The notes under the pieces were generated by a model. That model made no database searches, was not told the origin of the DNA, and worked only from the letters and a program-made list of their open reading frames with translations. The position numbers and the translations under genes were made by a program. From Hymenolepis diminuta (Eukaryota; Platyhelminthes; Cestoda; Cyclophyllidea; Hymenolepididae), in NCBI GenBank assembly GCA_900708905.1, contig CAADRB010000055.1:271038-335037 (forward strand): a DNA stretch of 64,000 bases, written 5' to 3'. Below, piece by piece: positions 39,201 through 51,606 of this stretch (positions within the stretch are counted from its first letter, which is position 1; every line of letters starts with the position of its first letter).

Positions 39201-40829
39201 AAGTGCCTTCTTACCAAGTTGGATACAGAATTGTTATCATTGTTGCTCAGAGTAAAGTAAATGTCATTCGGTTTTATTCTCAATGAGGCATCATCTAAAC
39301 ACGAGCTCAAATAAGATGCGGGAGTGAGAGATTATGCAAAAATGTTGTAATAAAAAATGCCATCGTCTTAATTCTGCTTTCATTAAGTTAATCCTTTTTC
39401 TTAGAAGTTTTAGGTGCCCTACTGTAACCTTTGAGTAGAAAAATCGGTTGAATACGTGATAATCCTAGTCGGTAGTTGATGGTCTATTAACTTTAAATTG
39501 AGTGATCGGTCATTGTCTGCCTCGTTACGTTTATCTCTTCAGGTAGCCTTTGGACAGCAAGCGGATACAGGTTTGAATGTTGAAATATAATTTACGCCTA
39601 CTAGCACTCTTAGAGTCCCAATTAATGTAGTATCATAAATTTTCAAATAATATCTTTTCCTTCCTTCTTACTAGATTTGTATTTTAACATAATTTACATC
39701 ATTATCTGCGACAGGTCCATTTATGAATTTGCAGTCAATTTGACGGATTGAGTTAATTTGTTAATAAAAGGGATACTGGACTCCATACATTACTATGGGA
39801 CGGCGCCTGTTTTTATTTCGTGACAATAGCATCCATCCAAACAAAGTGCTTCCTCTCAATATGCAGCACTAATAAACTGTCGCTCGTCATCACTTTGTTG
39901 AGAGCTTTTTTGATCGTGCTCTCTCTTTTCCATTAGAGGCAAAGTTTTAAACGAAATAAGCGAATTGGAACGTGCACCTATTTGGGGAAGAATCGTATCT
40001 AACAACTACTTTCCAGGAAACTTTTCCATCCCATCTTGTTCTTCCAAATTATCGGAACAATCCTTATCCCACCTATTTGTCTCTTTACTCTTCATTTCTT
40101 CTTTTTTCCGTTTTCCTAATCACTTGCGTCACCGAACTAGATGCGTTGTTTTGACAAATGTTCCTTATTTCTTCAGGCTCCTTCAGGCATCCTTATTTTA
40201 AGAATACATATGCTTAAGGTTTTTATTATTTTTATTTTTGTGTTTCTAACATTTCAATATGAGATTTATTTTCACGGGGTCTTGCGATCTCGACTTAAAT
40301 TTTGTTAACTAGGTAAGTGAAAGGCATTGGGTAGGTTGGTATTTTACTTAGTTGTTTATATAGCCTCGGTATTTTATTCAATTTAAACAAACAGTCGTTT
40401 ATAAAATAAGATCTGGACACGAAGTACATCGCTTTCAATGTACCATTTGCTAAGGAGGTGAGAAGGGTAAACTGGAAAGGCGGGCTAGTTGCTAAAATCA
40501 TTTTCAATGCTTACATTTCTTCCCGATTGAGAAATTCACATCTGTTATTTTTAGATTAATATTACGATGCTCATCTATTGCTCATTCTCTTGTAGGTCTA
40601 CCTAATTGCTACTCATGGTCTTTTGACTAACAATGCGTCTGAGAAGCTTGAGAACAGTTACTTTGATGAGGTCGTTGTTACTAACACAGTGCCACACGAC
40701 GTTCAAAAGATGCAATGTCACAAAATTCGCACCGTTGACATCTCGCCTCTGCTTGCTGAAGCCATTCGGCGTATTCACAACGGGGAATCAATGTCCTATC
40801 TCTTCATGAATGTCTCCAAAAAGGACTAG
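27089..40829 (+). CDS. PRPSAP: PRPP-synthetase-associated protein (PRPSAP), 6 exons, 438 aa
   Basis: Exons 27089-27296, 27337-27835, 27903-27986, 28869-28952, 30502-30709 and 40596-40829 join in frame (1317 nt with stop TAG). The protein has the two tandem phosphoribosyltransferase-like domains of the PRPP synthetase family. It matches the associated proteins rather than the enzymes: the catalytic loop is [15 protein letters not shown] (116-130), as in PRPSAP, where active enzymes have KDKSRAPI; and the PRPP-binding loop reads [11 protein letters not shown] (337-347) instead of VDDMADTCGT. The family subunits bind PRPP synthetase and damp its activity in the cytosol, affecting purine, pyrimidine and NAD supply. 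The C-terminus ([17 protein letters not shown]) is nearly invariant in the family. The protein is longer than human PRPSAP1/2 (about 356-369 aa), mainly because of an insert at about 236-292. The start was chosen because MPFC resembles PRPSAP2's MFC start; an upstream in-frame stretch has no ATG. Confidence 0.93.
27297..27336 (+). other. 40-base intron of PRPSAP
   Basis: It starts GTGAGA and ends TTTAAAG. Removing it restores [11 protein letters not shown] across the junction, as the family requires. Very short introns near the 5' end are well known in flatworms. Confidence 0.85.
27337..27835 (+). CDS. PRPSAP: PRPSAP exon 2: most of the N-terminal domain
   Basis: Residues 70-235 plus two bases, donor GTGAGT. 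It contains [19 protein letters not shown] (the altered catalytic loop), [18 protein letters not shown] (residues 147-164, very close to all PRPS/PRPSAP proteins), and [21 protein letters not shown] marks the start of the PRPSAP-specific insert. The following intron is 67 bases. Confidence 0.93.
27903..27986 (+). CDS. PRPSAP: PRPSAP exon 3: insert, 84 bases
   Basis: Acceptor TTTGAAG, donor GTGGGT, phase 2 to 2. It encodes residues 236-263, acidic and polar with no match I recognise. It belongs to the loop that separates the two family domains and is longer than in vertebrates. At exactly 28 codons, skipping keeps the frame. Support comes from splice sites and phase, since the sequence itself is not conserved. 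Confidence 0.75.
28869..28952 (+). CDS. PRPSAP: PRPSAP exon 4: insert, 84 bases
   Basis: Acceptor CTCAACAG, donor GTAAGG, phase 2 to 2, residues 264-291. It has two Pro-directed Ser/Thr sites (ETPPK, STPIRRK) next to a basic RRKRE patch (281-285), which suggests a phosphorylated, possibly nuclear-targeting or binding loop; that is inference. It has the same length and phase as exon 3, but the two do not resemble each other. Confidence 0.8.
30499..30504 (+). promoter_or_regulatory. Tandem NAGNAG splice acceptor before PRPSAP exon 5
   Basis: The acceptor reads TTTGCAGCAG. Use of the first AG gives Ser-Ser-Gln at the junction and use of the second gives Ser-Gln; both keep the frame. Such tandem sites often produce both forms. 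Confidence 0.7.
30502..30709 (+). CDS. PRPSAP: PRPSAP exon 5: PRPP-binding loop region
   Basis: Residues 292-361, donor GTTAGT, phase 0 at the end. [19 protein letters not shown] followed by [11 protein letters not shown] and [12 protein letters not shown] corresponds to KEKPPITVVGDVGGRIAI, VDDIIDDVESF and AAEILKERGAYK of human PRPSAP1. The PRPP loop of active synthetases (DTCGT) is absent, as in other associated proteins. Confidence 0.93.
34201..34223. promoter_or_regulatory. Perfect palindrome with AP-1-like half sites
   Basis: AAAATGAGTC-AGC-GACTCATTTT is a perfect inverted repeat with a 3-base centre, and it contains TGAGTCA, the AP-1/Maf-type core. A G/A-rich run follows within 20 bases. 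It may be an intronic enhancer element; chance is not excluded. Confidence 0.35.
34241..34270 (+). repeat. Polypurine (G/A) tract
   Basis: About 30 purines in a row with several GGAGGA units. Confidence 0.9.
37030..37185 (+). repeat. SINE-like dispersed repeat, copy 3
   Basis: The + strand reads GCACTGGTGATGCTGTG as an A-box-like head, then GTGCCAAGTCAGAGGTCACGAG, then CTGGTTAATGCTAATCAACAAG and ACCGTAGTATGAGTTCC. Head and tail both line up with copy 1 at 12.7 kb, with a gap of about 13 bases in the middle. This is the best-preserved pair and the basis for proposing a family. Confidence 0.6.
40596..40829 (+). CDS. PRPSAP: PRPSAP exon 6: C-terminal domain
   Basis: Residues 362-438 and stop. 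[39 protein letters not shown] and [17 protein letters not shown] follow human PRPSAP1/2 almost residue for residue. The acceptor is TCTCTTGTAG, phase 0. Confidence 0.96.
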   Translation, partial: VYLIATHGLLTNNASEKLENSYFDEVVVTNTVPHDVQKMQCHKIRTVDISPLLAEAIRRIHNGESMSYLFMNVSKKD

Positions 40830-41126
40830 CTTGGAAGTTGGAATATTGTTCACGTCAACTCATCAGTTGTTTCAATCTTCATTCATACACGCACGCGTTC
40901 TAAATATGTCGTTGGTGTAAATATCATATTCATGATTATGTAGCTTATGTATGATCTTAAAGTAAACTTGATTCACAATTATCTCTTTGTTTGTGCCTAA
41001 GTTTGAAGGTTATGAGAATGAATTCTATCCCTCTCCCCATGTTTAAAAATAGCTATGTAATAATTGTTTACAAATCCTTTGATGGTAAACATACGCTAAC
41101 AATTATGAAATAGGAAGTTAGAAGGA

Positions 41127-41132
41127 ATTAAA
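41127..41132 (+). other. Candidate polyadenylation signal of PRPSAP (ATTAAA)
   Basis: ATTAAA lies about 300 bases after the stop. Canonical AATAAA hexamers come later, at 41478 and 41546, so the true 3' end is uncertain. Confidence 0.3.
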
Positions 41133-42007
41133 TGGAGCATTTGATATTTTGATTCATGTTTTAAGCGAGTGTATTTACCTCAAAATGTTTGACAGATCAC
41201 GAATCTTTCGTGATTTGCTAAACAAAAGATTTGACGTAATAGGTCAAAGGGATTGTTGAAGTTCCTGTATTTTAGAGAAGATAACTTTTTAAGACTTTGT
41301 TACAAAGGGAATATGCGAAGCAGAGAAAGATCTATTGATCTGGCTGGTATCTAGAGTTTTCGCTGTTACCATTTTCTAATTAAGAATGAGTAAATTAAGC
41401 CTTTCTACCATAGTATTGAGGATCCAGAGTTAAGTATGATACGCGATTTGCTTAAAAGCATTCAGGAAGAGAACTACAATAAAATAGGCTTTGTTGTGAA
41501 GCTGAGAAATGGCTACTTAAATAAATCAGACAACCAGGACCATGAAATAAAATAGGATTCAATGGGACTCAAGTCTGGTTAATCAGTCATGGTTAGCAAA
41601 ATCTAGAATTTAAGATAATTTTACTTCCCTGAAACAGAAATGGTGGTGGAGAAATGCAGTATTTCAAGCAGATTGTGAACGTTAGTCTAAAAAAATGTCT
41701 TTGCAATCTGATGACAGTTTTTTAACAAAATTCACAGTTCGAAATCACATTTTTGTCCGTAAAACCTGAAGGTCCATTATCTAAACTACGCTACAATCGT
41801 ATTTGAGAAGCAGCAGTTTTACGAAGAATATTTTCTTAGTCTATATCAATTTGTAGGAGCTCTGCTAATATTAATCCCTCAGGAACTAACAATGAAATCG
41901 GAAGTACAAAATACTAAGGTGGGGCGAGATACAGAGAGCAGAACAAAACTTCTCATAACAGAGTGGAGGAATTAGCAGTTTTTATTGGCATCATTAAATA
42001 ATTCTAA

Positions 42008-42160
42008 ATGCGTCATTGGCGGAATGATCGCCGTACTCGTGTATCATGTCAAGGGTCACGAGTCCAATTTTCATCGAGGCACACGCAGTGAATGGAATGA
42101 CCAATTACACTGGTTGTCCTCCAAATATAGAGGATGGCCAAATTCGAGTCACAAGTAGAG
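42008..42160 (+). repeat. SINE-like dispersed repeat, copy 4
   Basis: The + strand reads CATTGGCGGAATGATCGCCG, then GTCAAGGGTCACGAGTCC (compare GTCAGAGGTCACGAG in copy 3), then GAATGACCAATTACACTGGTTG, similar to GAATGACCTAATTAGAT in copy 2. The open frame across this segment is a shadow. Confidence 0.45.
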
Positions 42161-42662
42161 GCTCTATGATGTCACTTTCTGCCCAAGATAGGCACTGGAA
42201 AACGCTTGGAAATAATTATTATTACCAAAATCCATTGAATGCCTACCATTCAGAGAGAGAGAGGGAGATACTTTCGGGAGTTCATCAATAAGGAAAATCT
42301 TAATATGTTTCGATAGTTTGGCTGCATTTTCCCGCCTACCAAGAAAAGGAACCTGCTTAAAAATATAATTGAATTCATGAGTCAAACATTATTATCAAAT
42401 AGTGTATTTGAACGAGAAAAGTGCGAATGAATTGTTCGTACTAATGCTGACGTTTTACTTCCTGAAAATTTGCTACTATAAAGAGAATAATATTCAAATA
42501 AATAGCAGATGTTTCAATTTACATTTTCTCAGGTTGAAGGGCGACTGTAGCGGATGCTACACCAATAAACCTTTCTGATACAGCTGGGTAATACTCCTAA
42601 GCAGTCCAGGTAGCGTCTAGCAGAGTCCTCTATTATATATTTGCTCCCGAAATTAGCTAAGC

Positions 42663-42868
42663 TGCACCCAAAGTAGCGAGAACAGGGAAGGTGCTGAGTG
42701 GAGAGGGTTTATTGCTCCGGTAGCGATGAGATAGTAAAAATTTTAAGCGAACAGAGCTCCTTATGAGTCGCTGTCCACGAGCTTGGTCCTTAAATACAAA
42801 TAATGCTAAGCTGCAGGGATATTGATTGCTGATTGGCTGAGGAGGCCTCTGCACGCGAACTCCACACA
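42663..42868 (-). mobile_element. LTR-like block (possible solo LTR)
   Basis: On the - strand it begins TGTGTGGAG and ends GGTGCA, about 206 bases. It has a CCAAT box (42831-42838), a TATTTAAG box about 40 bases on (42788-42796) and AATAAA (42708-42713), the layout of an LTR promoter with R region. It is GC-richer than its surroundings. An 11-base repeat GCTAAGCTGCA occurs at 42656 and 42805. No coding relic is attached. It could instead be the promoter of an unseen gene. Confidence 0.35.
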
Positions 42869-45011
42869 ATCAACACTTACGAAAAATCATTTCAACAATG
42901 AATTTTGTGAAGCTTCTCCTCTTTCAAATTCAAACGAAAAATGGTGAATGTTACAATCTTATCATTTAATGAAAAGCTGCTCAAGTATTTGTCCAATCAA
43001 TTATTTGACCCGAACTATTTCTTTTATGCGTGGAATTTTAATTTTTATGAAGACTGTTTTTCAAGATGACGGATGATATTTGTTAAGTGAAAAAGGAATC
43101 AAGCATGTGAACTCCCCAATTTTAGAATATTGTACAACCTAAATCTGAATATTCAATGAAGTAAGACTGCTTCATACCTAGACGTTGCTCTCACCAGTCT
43201 CAAAATTTGAAAGAATAAGTCAAGCCATTCACTACAGTAGGACGAATGTGTGATAATGCTAATACCATCCACATTTTTCAATAAGAGACTAGAAAGAATG
43301 TTTATTTTCAGCAAACCGAGTTGTTCATTTTCAGTAGTAGACTCCGCATGTGAATTTTGCCTGATAAAGATTAAAGAGTCACTTCTTGTATTCCTTTTCA
43401 AAATTAACTTCGGGAAGCCTGTTAAATGTATTGACAACTTCAACTACTTGCCTTTTCAGCCGATTTTCGTTCATGGTCCTTCATTTTCAAGGTAAAGTTG
43501 CTTATAATTTCTAACCGATTGTTCTTATCGAAATTGCATTTGACGTACATTTTCCGGTCGTTTAAATTTACATTAAGAGTAACTTGATAAACTTCATATT
43601 TTCCTACAATGACAAATAAACTCAAGGAAAGTGCATACTTGTTTTTTCTCATTTAACTACTATCTAAATGTCACCTTGAAGATTTCTGTCACTTTGCTTC
43701 ATCATAAGGTATTATTAATTTAATTAATCAAGTTTTCCTAATAATTAACTATTTATATCAGACTACGGCCATATAAATCATTTAAGAGAAGTATAAACAC
43801 TTCTTATGCCTACATTTAATGTGGTGATTTTCATTCGTCTATAAATGTCTAATGAGATCTCAAGGGCATACAAGAATTATATGTCTTCTAACTGAACTGA
43901 ATTGTAAAATATTTTTACTGAAATCTGGATATCCTACATATTTTTAAATTTTGTTTTCCTATCGAAATAGATCAACCTTTGGCGCTTCCATAGGAACATT
44001 CATGTTCGACGTCCATTACTAGCAAGTTGTAATGAAATCCATGAATGAAACTTTTGCAATTATTGAGTTTTGGATCATCTTATGCAAATAAACTTGGTGA
44101 GTCTTTATTCAATATATATTCCTTCAATAATTATGTCTTATATATTAGATGGCCTGGCAGCACAATTATTTACTTAATCTTCTGCGAAGTCAGAGTTTAG
44201 GAGTTCATTACTTATCAGTGCACATTCAGTAATTAAAATGGTTAAGCCTAATTAACAAAGATGAAGTGACGGAATGCGAATCCCTCATCTGACAAGTTTC
44301 TTGGAGCTAATCTGCTCAATTTAAATGTTGGGAAATAGTTTTCTAAATGCTCCTGGGTGTCATCAAACTAATCAAACTAGTAGTTTACAGAAATATGTTG
44401 CATGCAGGCTTCAGTTTTTTATTTACAAAATGTTCGGGTATCTAATAAAATATTCAAGCAGGGTCAGATGTGGTTTAAGATTTCGCTCATATCAAATTTT
44501 GAATTTTTTAACCCTGACTATTTTAGGGCTTTTGATCTGGATTTTGAGTGAATATAAATATTTCTATAAACAAATAGACTGGCTATCTCTGTATAAATCT
44601 TAAAATTTTTATAGAGTTAACAAAGTAAGCTGTCAAATGTATCCCTTATCGTCTCGTCTACTTCTACCTTGGTTTAAAAATATGCAAATAAACGGGAAAT
44701 AGATCAACCAGTCAACGATCTTCTACTATGGTGAACATAATATCGTATATAAATATTGGGATCAAATGACGAAGATTGATCATTATGTCATTGGGAAGTG
44801 AACTGTCCCCTCTTGAAAATATGATCGGGGTCAATGCTTCTAAATTCAATAAAAGCATGGCACATTGTCGATCCCCTCCCTGTTCCATACCTTATTGGAC
44901 CTGTTATTCCATTATTCAGATGCTTTCCCATGATTATAACTACCAAAATATTTTCCTGTGCCATTGGCAATAAATATTTTTCATAAGACAGAAGGATTTA
45001 CTGGCATTTTG

Positions 45012-45044
45012 NNNNNNNNNNNNNNNNNNNNNNNNNNNNNNNNN
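45012..45044. other. Assembly gap (33 N)
   Basis: A run of 33 undetermined bases, followed by a GGGGAGAGGAGG purine run that may have hindered sequencing. Confidence 1.
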
Positions 45045-48000
45045 GGGGAGAGGAGGTTGAACTATAATAAAGCTTTTATATTCAGCTATAGATTTTCTCA
45101 AAATGGGAGGAAATAGTATCCCTTTATTCAGAATTTGCATGTTATATATTTTTATTATAAATCATTATTGTTCTCATACTTACGAAACTATCAATAAAAT
45201 ACGAATCGGTATTGTTGGAATTGTTTTTTTAACCCTTTGGTAATTTCAAACCCCCAAACGTAAAATAGGTTTTCTTCAAACAAAACTGTCAGAGTGAATT
45301 CTGCTGGGCTCTGCTGCGTATGTCTTGGATTTTATTTATCGAGGCTGCAAAATTATTAGGACGAAACTGAATGAACGTGTTCACTTAGTGAAAAGAGAAC
45401 AGCTTGATGAACGCAAAATTTAAATGATATGAGAAATTTCCATTCTCTGGATTTTAATCTCGGTTTCAATGCAGCCTTCGTTCATCCTATTTTTATTTCT
45501 AGTATATAGATGTATTCCATTGATTAAAAGGCAATTTTTGCTTTGATATGGGTTAAAATTATTAGAAGTTTTATAAATTCTAAACTTCTGCAATTTCTGT
45601 ATTCTTCAGACGTCTAAATTAATTAACATTTTCCTTGAGTACAAGATTAGGGGCTATTTATAGTTCCTCGTTTGTGGTTTATCACCTTTGTAAGCACTCG
45701 AGTATTTCGCTCCATAGAATTATACTTTTTATAAAAAGGAAGTTATTTACTTAAAGTTAGTTATAAATTTTATGGTTCAACTGGCAAAATTATTTTTTGA
45801 AGACATTTGATATTGACGTCTTAAGGCATTCTGCATTCTGCCAGGTTTCTCAATTTCTTCCACTACGTTAAAAAAGTGGTTAAAATTTGCTAGTCAACTC
45901 ACGCCAAATTCAAAGACTGAAGTCAGTTAAATGTAGCAGAGCTCACTAGATTTTGCTCAAGAATGGGGAATCGAACAAGGAAAACTTTGATGTTTACTCA
46001 AACAATGAAGGCTAAGGGAAATTGAATGAATGAAAAATTACAAACTGGGAGGATTTTAAAGATGAGAAGGAGACGGAAATGTACTAATTTTTTTGCATTT
46101 TATATTCCTTACTATTTAACCTAACGTCTCCATCCAGCTCAAATCGTGTATTGATATTTTTTCGAAAAAACATATTTTATGGGAGGATTTATAAGCATAA
46201 AAGAACCCTATTTTTTCATATGGTAACCAGTTTGACGCAAAGTTTCTGTTGGCATTCTGCAAAGACAACACAGATTCATTAACCTCCAGATATAATTGGT
46301 TCAATTTTTAAATTTTGATTGGTCTTCAGCTCTATGAGTTTCTTTGATCTGAGTATTTGGCCTATTGAAAAACAACCGGACATCACTGCTTTTCTGCAGA
46401 ATAAACCACCATGTTGGCTGTAAGGACACAATGAAATGCTTTTATATTTCCGTTCAGTTTTAATAAAGCCTTAGTGCAAATACGAGGAGAAAGTTATTTT
46501 TGGGAACATTCTTTGCGATAAAGATCGGAATGGAGGCACAATTAAAGAGCAATTTATTTTAGGCTAATAAAGTTCAATCTCTCACTGCTCTAGTACTATT
46601 ATTATTTTGCCAATGACAGATAAAAATCCAATCGTCGAAATTTTATCTTGGGTGACTATATGAATAATAGGCATTGGGATGCTAAGAATCTTCATTTACT
46701 TTATTCTGAAAGCATTAAATAGCTCCTATTCTCATAAAAGGTACAGTCACCTTAGAGGGTATTGATTTTCTAATAATAACAACTATGCGGCAATGACTTG
46801 ATAAGGTTCTGTATAACGAAAAGATTTCTGAGTGTAGTTATTTTCTATTTGCGATATCATCTAAAAGAAACACGTAGCTGTCCATTTGAGCTGTGCTACT
46901 TAATGAGATCAAGTGGATCAAAGAACGAGTTGATTAACAATTTAATGTCTGTTGTCTAATTTTCTGCTTTGTTATTTTGAGGACTACTGGAGAGGCATTA
47001 ATTTCACTTAATTTTTTAAAAATTTTGTATGATAAGCGGCTTGCAATGGATTAAACTCGAATTTTATGGTTTTTAAAATATAGTCAAATCCAAAAGAGAT
47101 TAAAAGAGGACTTCATTGAGAACAATCTGTCCCACTTTGCAACCCATGTGCATTTCAGGACGAAATCAACAATTAATTATTAAATATCATGTATTTATTC
47201 TTTTTCATTTTGTTTGAAAAGTTTAATTTTTTATTTGACGGGCAACATACAAACCTGGTGCATTAAGAAAGAATTCTTTAGTTTCTCAAATGAACTAATA
47301 CCTCTGTTTGAGACAAAGTAAATTTAATAATATCTACACAACAAAAACCAGTGCTGAAACTGAGTTGATCAGAGTTAAAACCGTTTACCGTGGCCACAAA
47401 TCAAGCTAGTTTATAACAACTAATGAATCACAAATTTATTATGGAAGTGGTAGTGCTACTCAACATTTCATAATTACCCGGTTGTGGATGTACGTTTTCT
47501 TCTGCTCAGGCTATGTAGAAATTGGTTTTGATATGCAGAATTATAAAAATACAGACAAATGCACATTTCTGATCTTGAAAATCAATGTAGGACGCTTTAG
47601 CAGCTCTTAAAAGGCCGAATGCTTTCACATATCTCCTGTTATTAGAGGCTTGAAGGCAGAAAGCAAACCAAATCGATCTTTTAGGTCGGAAATCAAAGTC
47701 GAATCATCAATATTTTTATATCGATGGCTCAATAATAGGACACTAAATGTGGAACCATAAATGATAAGAAGAAAGACAGAGCATATAGCAATGATAATGC
47801 TTTAATGAAACTTAACCGAGGAAGCTTGATAGAAAGTTAGGCGACTGCAAAAACTAAAGAGAAGAGGAGTCGCAGATAGATTTAGCAGAAAGGTCTCGCC
47901 GTAGTACTGTGGCTGATGCGAGTTAGAGAAGTGAGTCATGTAGAAAAAAGATAAAATTGGAAACATCGGGGTCAGATCAGAGGAAGGGTACATATAAAGT

Positions 48001-51000
48001 ATCAGTAAAGACAGTTGAAACAGTTAAATGTAAGTATGAAAATACAGGTGGAGAGTTAACTATGAATGTATGACGTATAAGGGATTGAAAAAAGGAAGAA
48101 TAATGTTTAACGGTCATTTAAGTCTCCACAAGAGTTGTGACAAAAGTGTCGATATATGTATGGTGATAGAATCTTGCCGATAGATAACGGTTCCACAATT
48201 GCCTAGCCGTCTAAAATACAAACTCAGATCAAAGAAACGGCTATTTCTGAATAACTCACGAAATTTTATCCGGAAGGTATTGCAAAAACTGCAAGAATCC
48301 AGAAGAGTAATAGCTCAGGCAGAACTTTGTAGTTAATTAGATAACTTGGCATCATAATCATTTTATGACAAAGTAAACTAAATTTGAGGCTTCTAGCATT
48401 CTAGTTTGATAAGTATAAGGTGATATAGTGACAGATTTTTCACCAATATAGTATTCTGAGGGTCTAATTTAATGTTATTTAAGCGGTAAATGTACTAACA
48501 CTGTTCTTTCCACAGGTATGAGGGTTGAATAAAATGATCCAAATTAAAATGTCCGAGTTCGACCATATTCGTAGAAGGCTAAATAAAGTATAAGTCTGAG
48601 AATTGGAATATTAAAGAGCAGCATCTGATGTGCCTATATGTATGGCCCTCCCTACTTCAAAATAAAACGTCCCCAGTATTATGACGCAAATTGATAACGC
48701 CTTGGATAACCAATGAGCCTGTTCAGGGTGCAAATACCCAAAATTAAAAGTTGAGTGTTAGTATAAGTTAATCTAGATGAAATAGTGTGGGAAATTGAAA
48801 ACCCTGAGTCCTTAATTTGATGCAGATTTCAAAATGAAAAAGAAACACGAAGTAATTAACTGACTGTTGTAAGAATGAAAAGTATCACTTCATACCAAAA
48901 GGGATTATTAAGTTCCACAATCTCATCATTTGATTTGCGAAGTAAGATCTAGACTACATGTCTCATAACTATGAAATAAAAAAAGTGAAGTACTTTTAAA
49001 AATAAGTTGGAGATATTAAATCTCAATCCCAGCAGTAATTAGGTGAAACTATAAAAGGAAAGGCTCTTTCTAAGACAGATGGCGTATTAGCGTTGGGGGC
49101 ATTGCTCAAACCAAACAGAATTGAACAGAAGGTTTTATTTACTCAACCAATGCCTAAAAATAAACCCCACTCTGACTTAATTACTTCTACGAGTACGAAC
49201 AAGAATTTTTTTCTATTTTTTTTCTAACTCTTCATCAATGACGATAGTGCTGTCAAATTAAAGGTGACAGATTTTATCCCCTCTTCTTTTTTACTTTGTT
49301 TTTGCCTTCAAATTATCCTAATTTCTTAATAAAATTTAAAAAGAGAATAATGGTAATAACCATAATAATAATAATTTTAACTATATCGTACTTGAAGGGA
49401 TCAAATAAAGTTAGAAAATTGGGTGTGAATGTTATGTTCTCAAAGTCTCTGATAGCAGACTGTGTTATTTCAGCTGTTGTCACAAAACCCGTCTGTTGCA
49501 TGATGATGAATAACTTTTATCCAAGAAAAATTAGACTGACAACTATTGTTATTTATTCATAAATTTGTATATTTGTAAAGGCGTACTAAATCGCATTGTT
49601 CTTGCCTTGCATAATTCTGGAGTAAAGCCAACCATTAGGGCAATTACGTATTCTTACCGAGTTTTACCTATTGTAGCTCATTTTGGGTGGCTAATAAGGT
49701 CATGACACAGCTAATAACTACTGCAATAATAAAAGATTGCTGTTTTGGAGTGTGAACGTCAAATTCTGAAATAAAATCGTAATGACGTTTACCACAACAT
49801 TTGTGGAATACACTTTGGTCCACTGGTAACTCGATCAACAATTAATAGAAGACATTGAGGTATCTTTAGAGGGAAAGAATATGAAATTTAGATAACTTCT
49901 GCTTTAAGTCATAGTTATGGTTATTTAAAGGAAGAAAACTGATTAAACATTCAAATTCCTATCAATATTCCTGTTTGAATTTTACCCTTGATTTTATCTT
50001 TTTCATATACTTGTTGTTGTCGGCCATTAAGACAGATCTTATGACAAATTGTCAACGATGACATATAAAATAAGTTTAAACTTAGGTGATTTTGCGTAAT
50101 CGTAACAGCTAGAAATGAGTGAATTATCGTGAAGGAGACTGAGTAAAGACCGCCCATTTCCTAAGACAAAATAAGAACAGAAACCTCGTCGAACTCATTA
50201 AGAAAAGCATTCAGTAAATTTGACCTATTTGATAGAAATATATCTTAGGATCATTCTAACGAGAAAATTGCTCAACGGAGCTGGCCATTGCTGTTGGTCT
50301 CATGGTCACTGATTTACTAGACTTGAACATGGAACACCATCGGCGCATATATCGAAAAATACACCTTTCAATACAACACTAAAATGATCCCTGCCTTTAA
50401 GAGTGCCGATAAAATTTTCGATAAAATTTGTACCTGACACCATAAATAAATAAATGATAAAAATATGTCAGTGGGAATATTAGCCCGCGTTTCACTAAGC
50501 GAATTAATTATTCACATATTTTGTTCCCATCTCCTTCTATGCGCAGTTATAGGTAGTTGTTGCATTTGCTATTTTGCAAAAAAATAACAAAATTATTCTT
50601 TTAATATAAGTTGGACATTATATTGCTAATATCAGCCCCGAAAATCCTTTGATTCACACAATTTTCTCAAAAGTTTTGAGTGACTTATTATTTCATTAAA
50701 ATTTCTACACTTTTGTCGATTTTACATGGTTAGCTAGATTTCCTAAAATGGATTTGACGTGATCCTGAAGAATCGCCTTATACCTGTAATTTTTTTAAAG
50801 TTCACCCTGTGAATGAAATCTGCAGACATCTGCTTTGTTTAAAAGGCCATTTCTGCGCTTAACTCAAAGTGGCATAACTAACTATTCAATTATATCGACT
50901 GGACATCAAATTCTGAATATCGTGGAAATATCCTTATCCAGATGCTCAGAGATCATAAAAATGAAAGTTGGGCATTAGAACATTTAAACAGTGCAGTGTG

Positions 51001-51606
51001 AGTTGCACTCATTATAAAAATAAAAGTTATCCACCGCTCCCACATATCAGATAATTTCATTGTACCCCCCTATTCAATCTTTCGTATCATCCCTCGCTAG
51101 ACCATTTTTTTTATTTCGCGCGTTTGGATGCAGTCCCATCCGATAGCAGTAATATTTACTAAGCCCATAGGAAATTAATTAAAAAAGTTGCGCCTTAAAT
51201 ATTGATAGCAGTCCTGGCATCCAAGATTCTATTATCTCTCGAGAAGAATAAAATCATTTTCTTTAGGTTAATACCATTTCAAAACCGGAAAATAAAAAAA
51301 AAATAACTAAAAATATAAAAAAGAAAAAAACTATTAATTATTTTCAGATATCTAATAAATCTATTGATAAACAAGAGAATATAAAAAATTAAATGACTTC
51401 TTAAGTCCTGTTTTCCAACAAGGACAGCAGAACCCATTGCCAAAAAATTAATAATTATCTGAAGTCGAGTAACCACCAACTTCTTATCTTGCGTGTCTTG
51501 AAATGACATCGGGTCTCTGTTCTGCATCATGAAAATCGGCTGTCATAAATGTCTTCGGCCGTGACGTGAACGACGAGTTCTTCTGCTTAATTGCTATTTC
51601 TGCTTT

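Larger units (their letters stand above)
30710..40595 (+). other. 9.9-kb intron 5 of PRPSAP
   Basis: The intron starts GTTAGT and ends TCTCTTGTAG. No coding exon could be supported inside it, nor is one needed: GAYK joins VYLIATHG exactly as in the family. It contains an AP-1-like palindrome (34.2 kb), a purine tract and a SINE-like copy (37.05 kb), with a doubtful second one at 35.35 kb (TTTGGTGATGTCGTGATG, then AGGTTCATGGGCG). The rest is unremarkable AT-rich sequence. Confidence 0.8.

Noticed and set aside
50275..50350. Possible sixth SINE-like copy
   Set aside because: Only short fragments (CATGGTCACTGA) resemble the family; no shared tail.
50551..50567. let-7-like string AGGTAGTTGTTGCATTT
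   Set aside because: No complementary arm lies within about 80 bases on either side, so no precursor hairpin; similarity to let-7 is partial.
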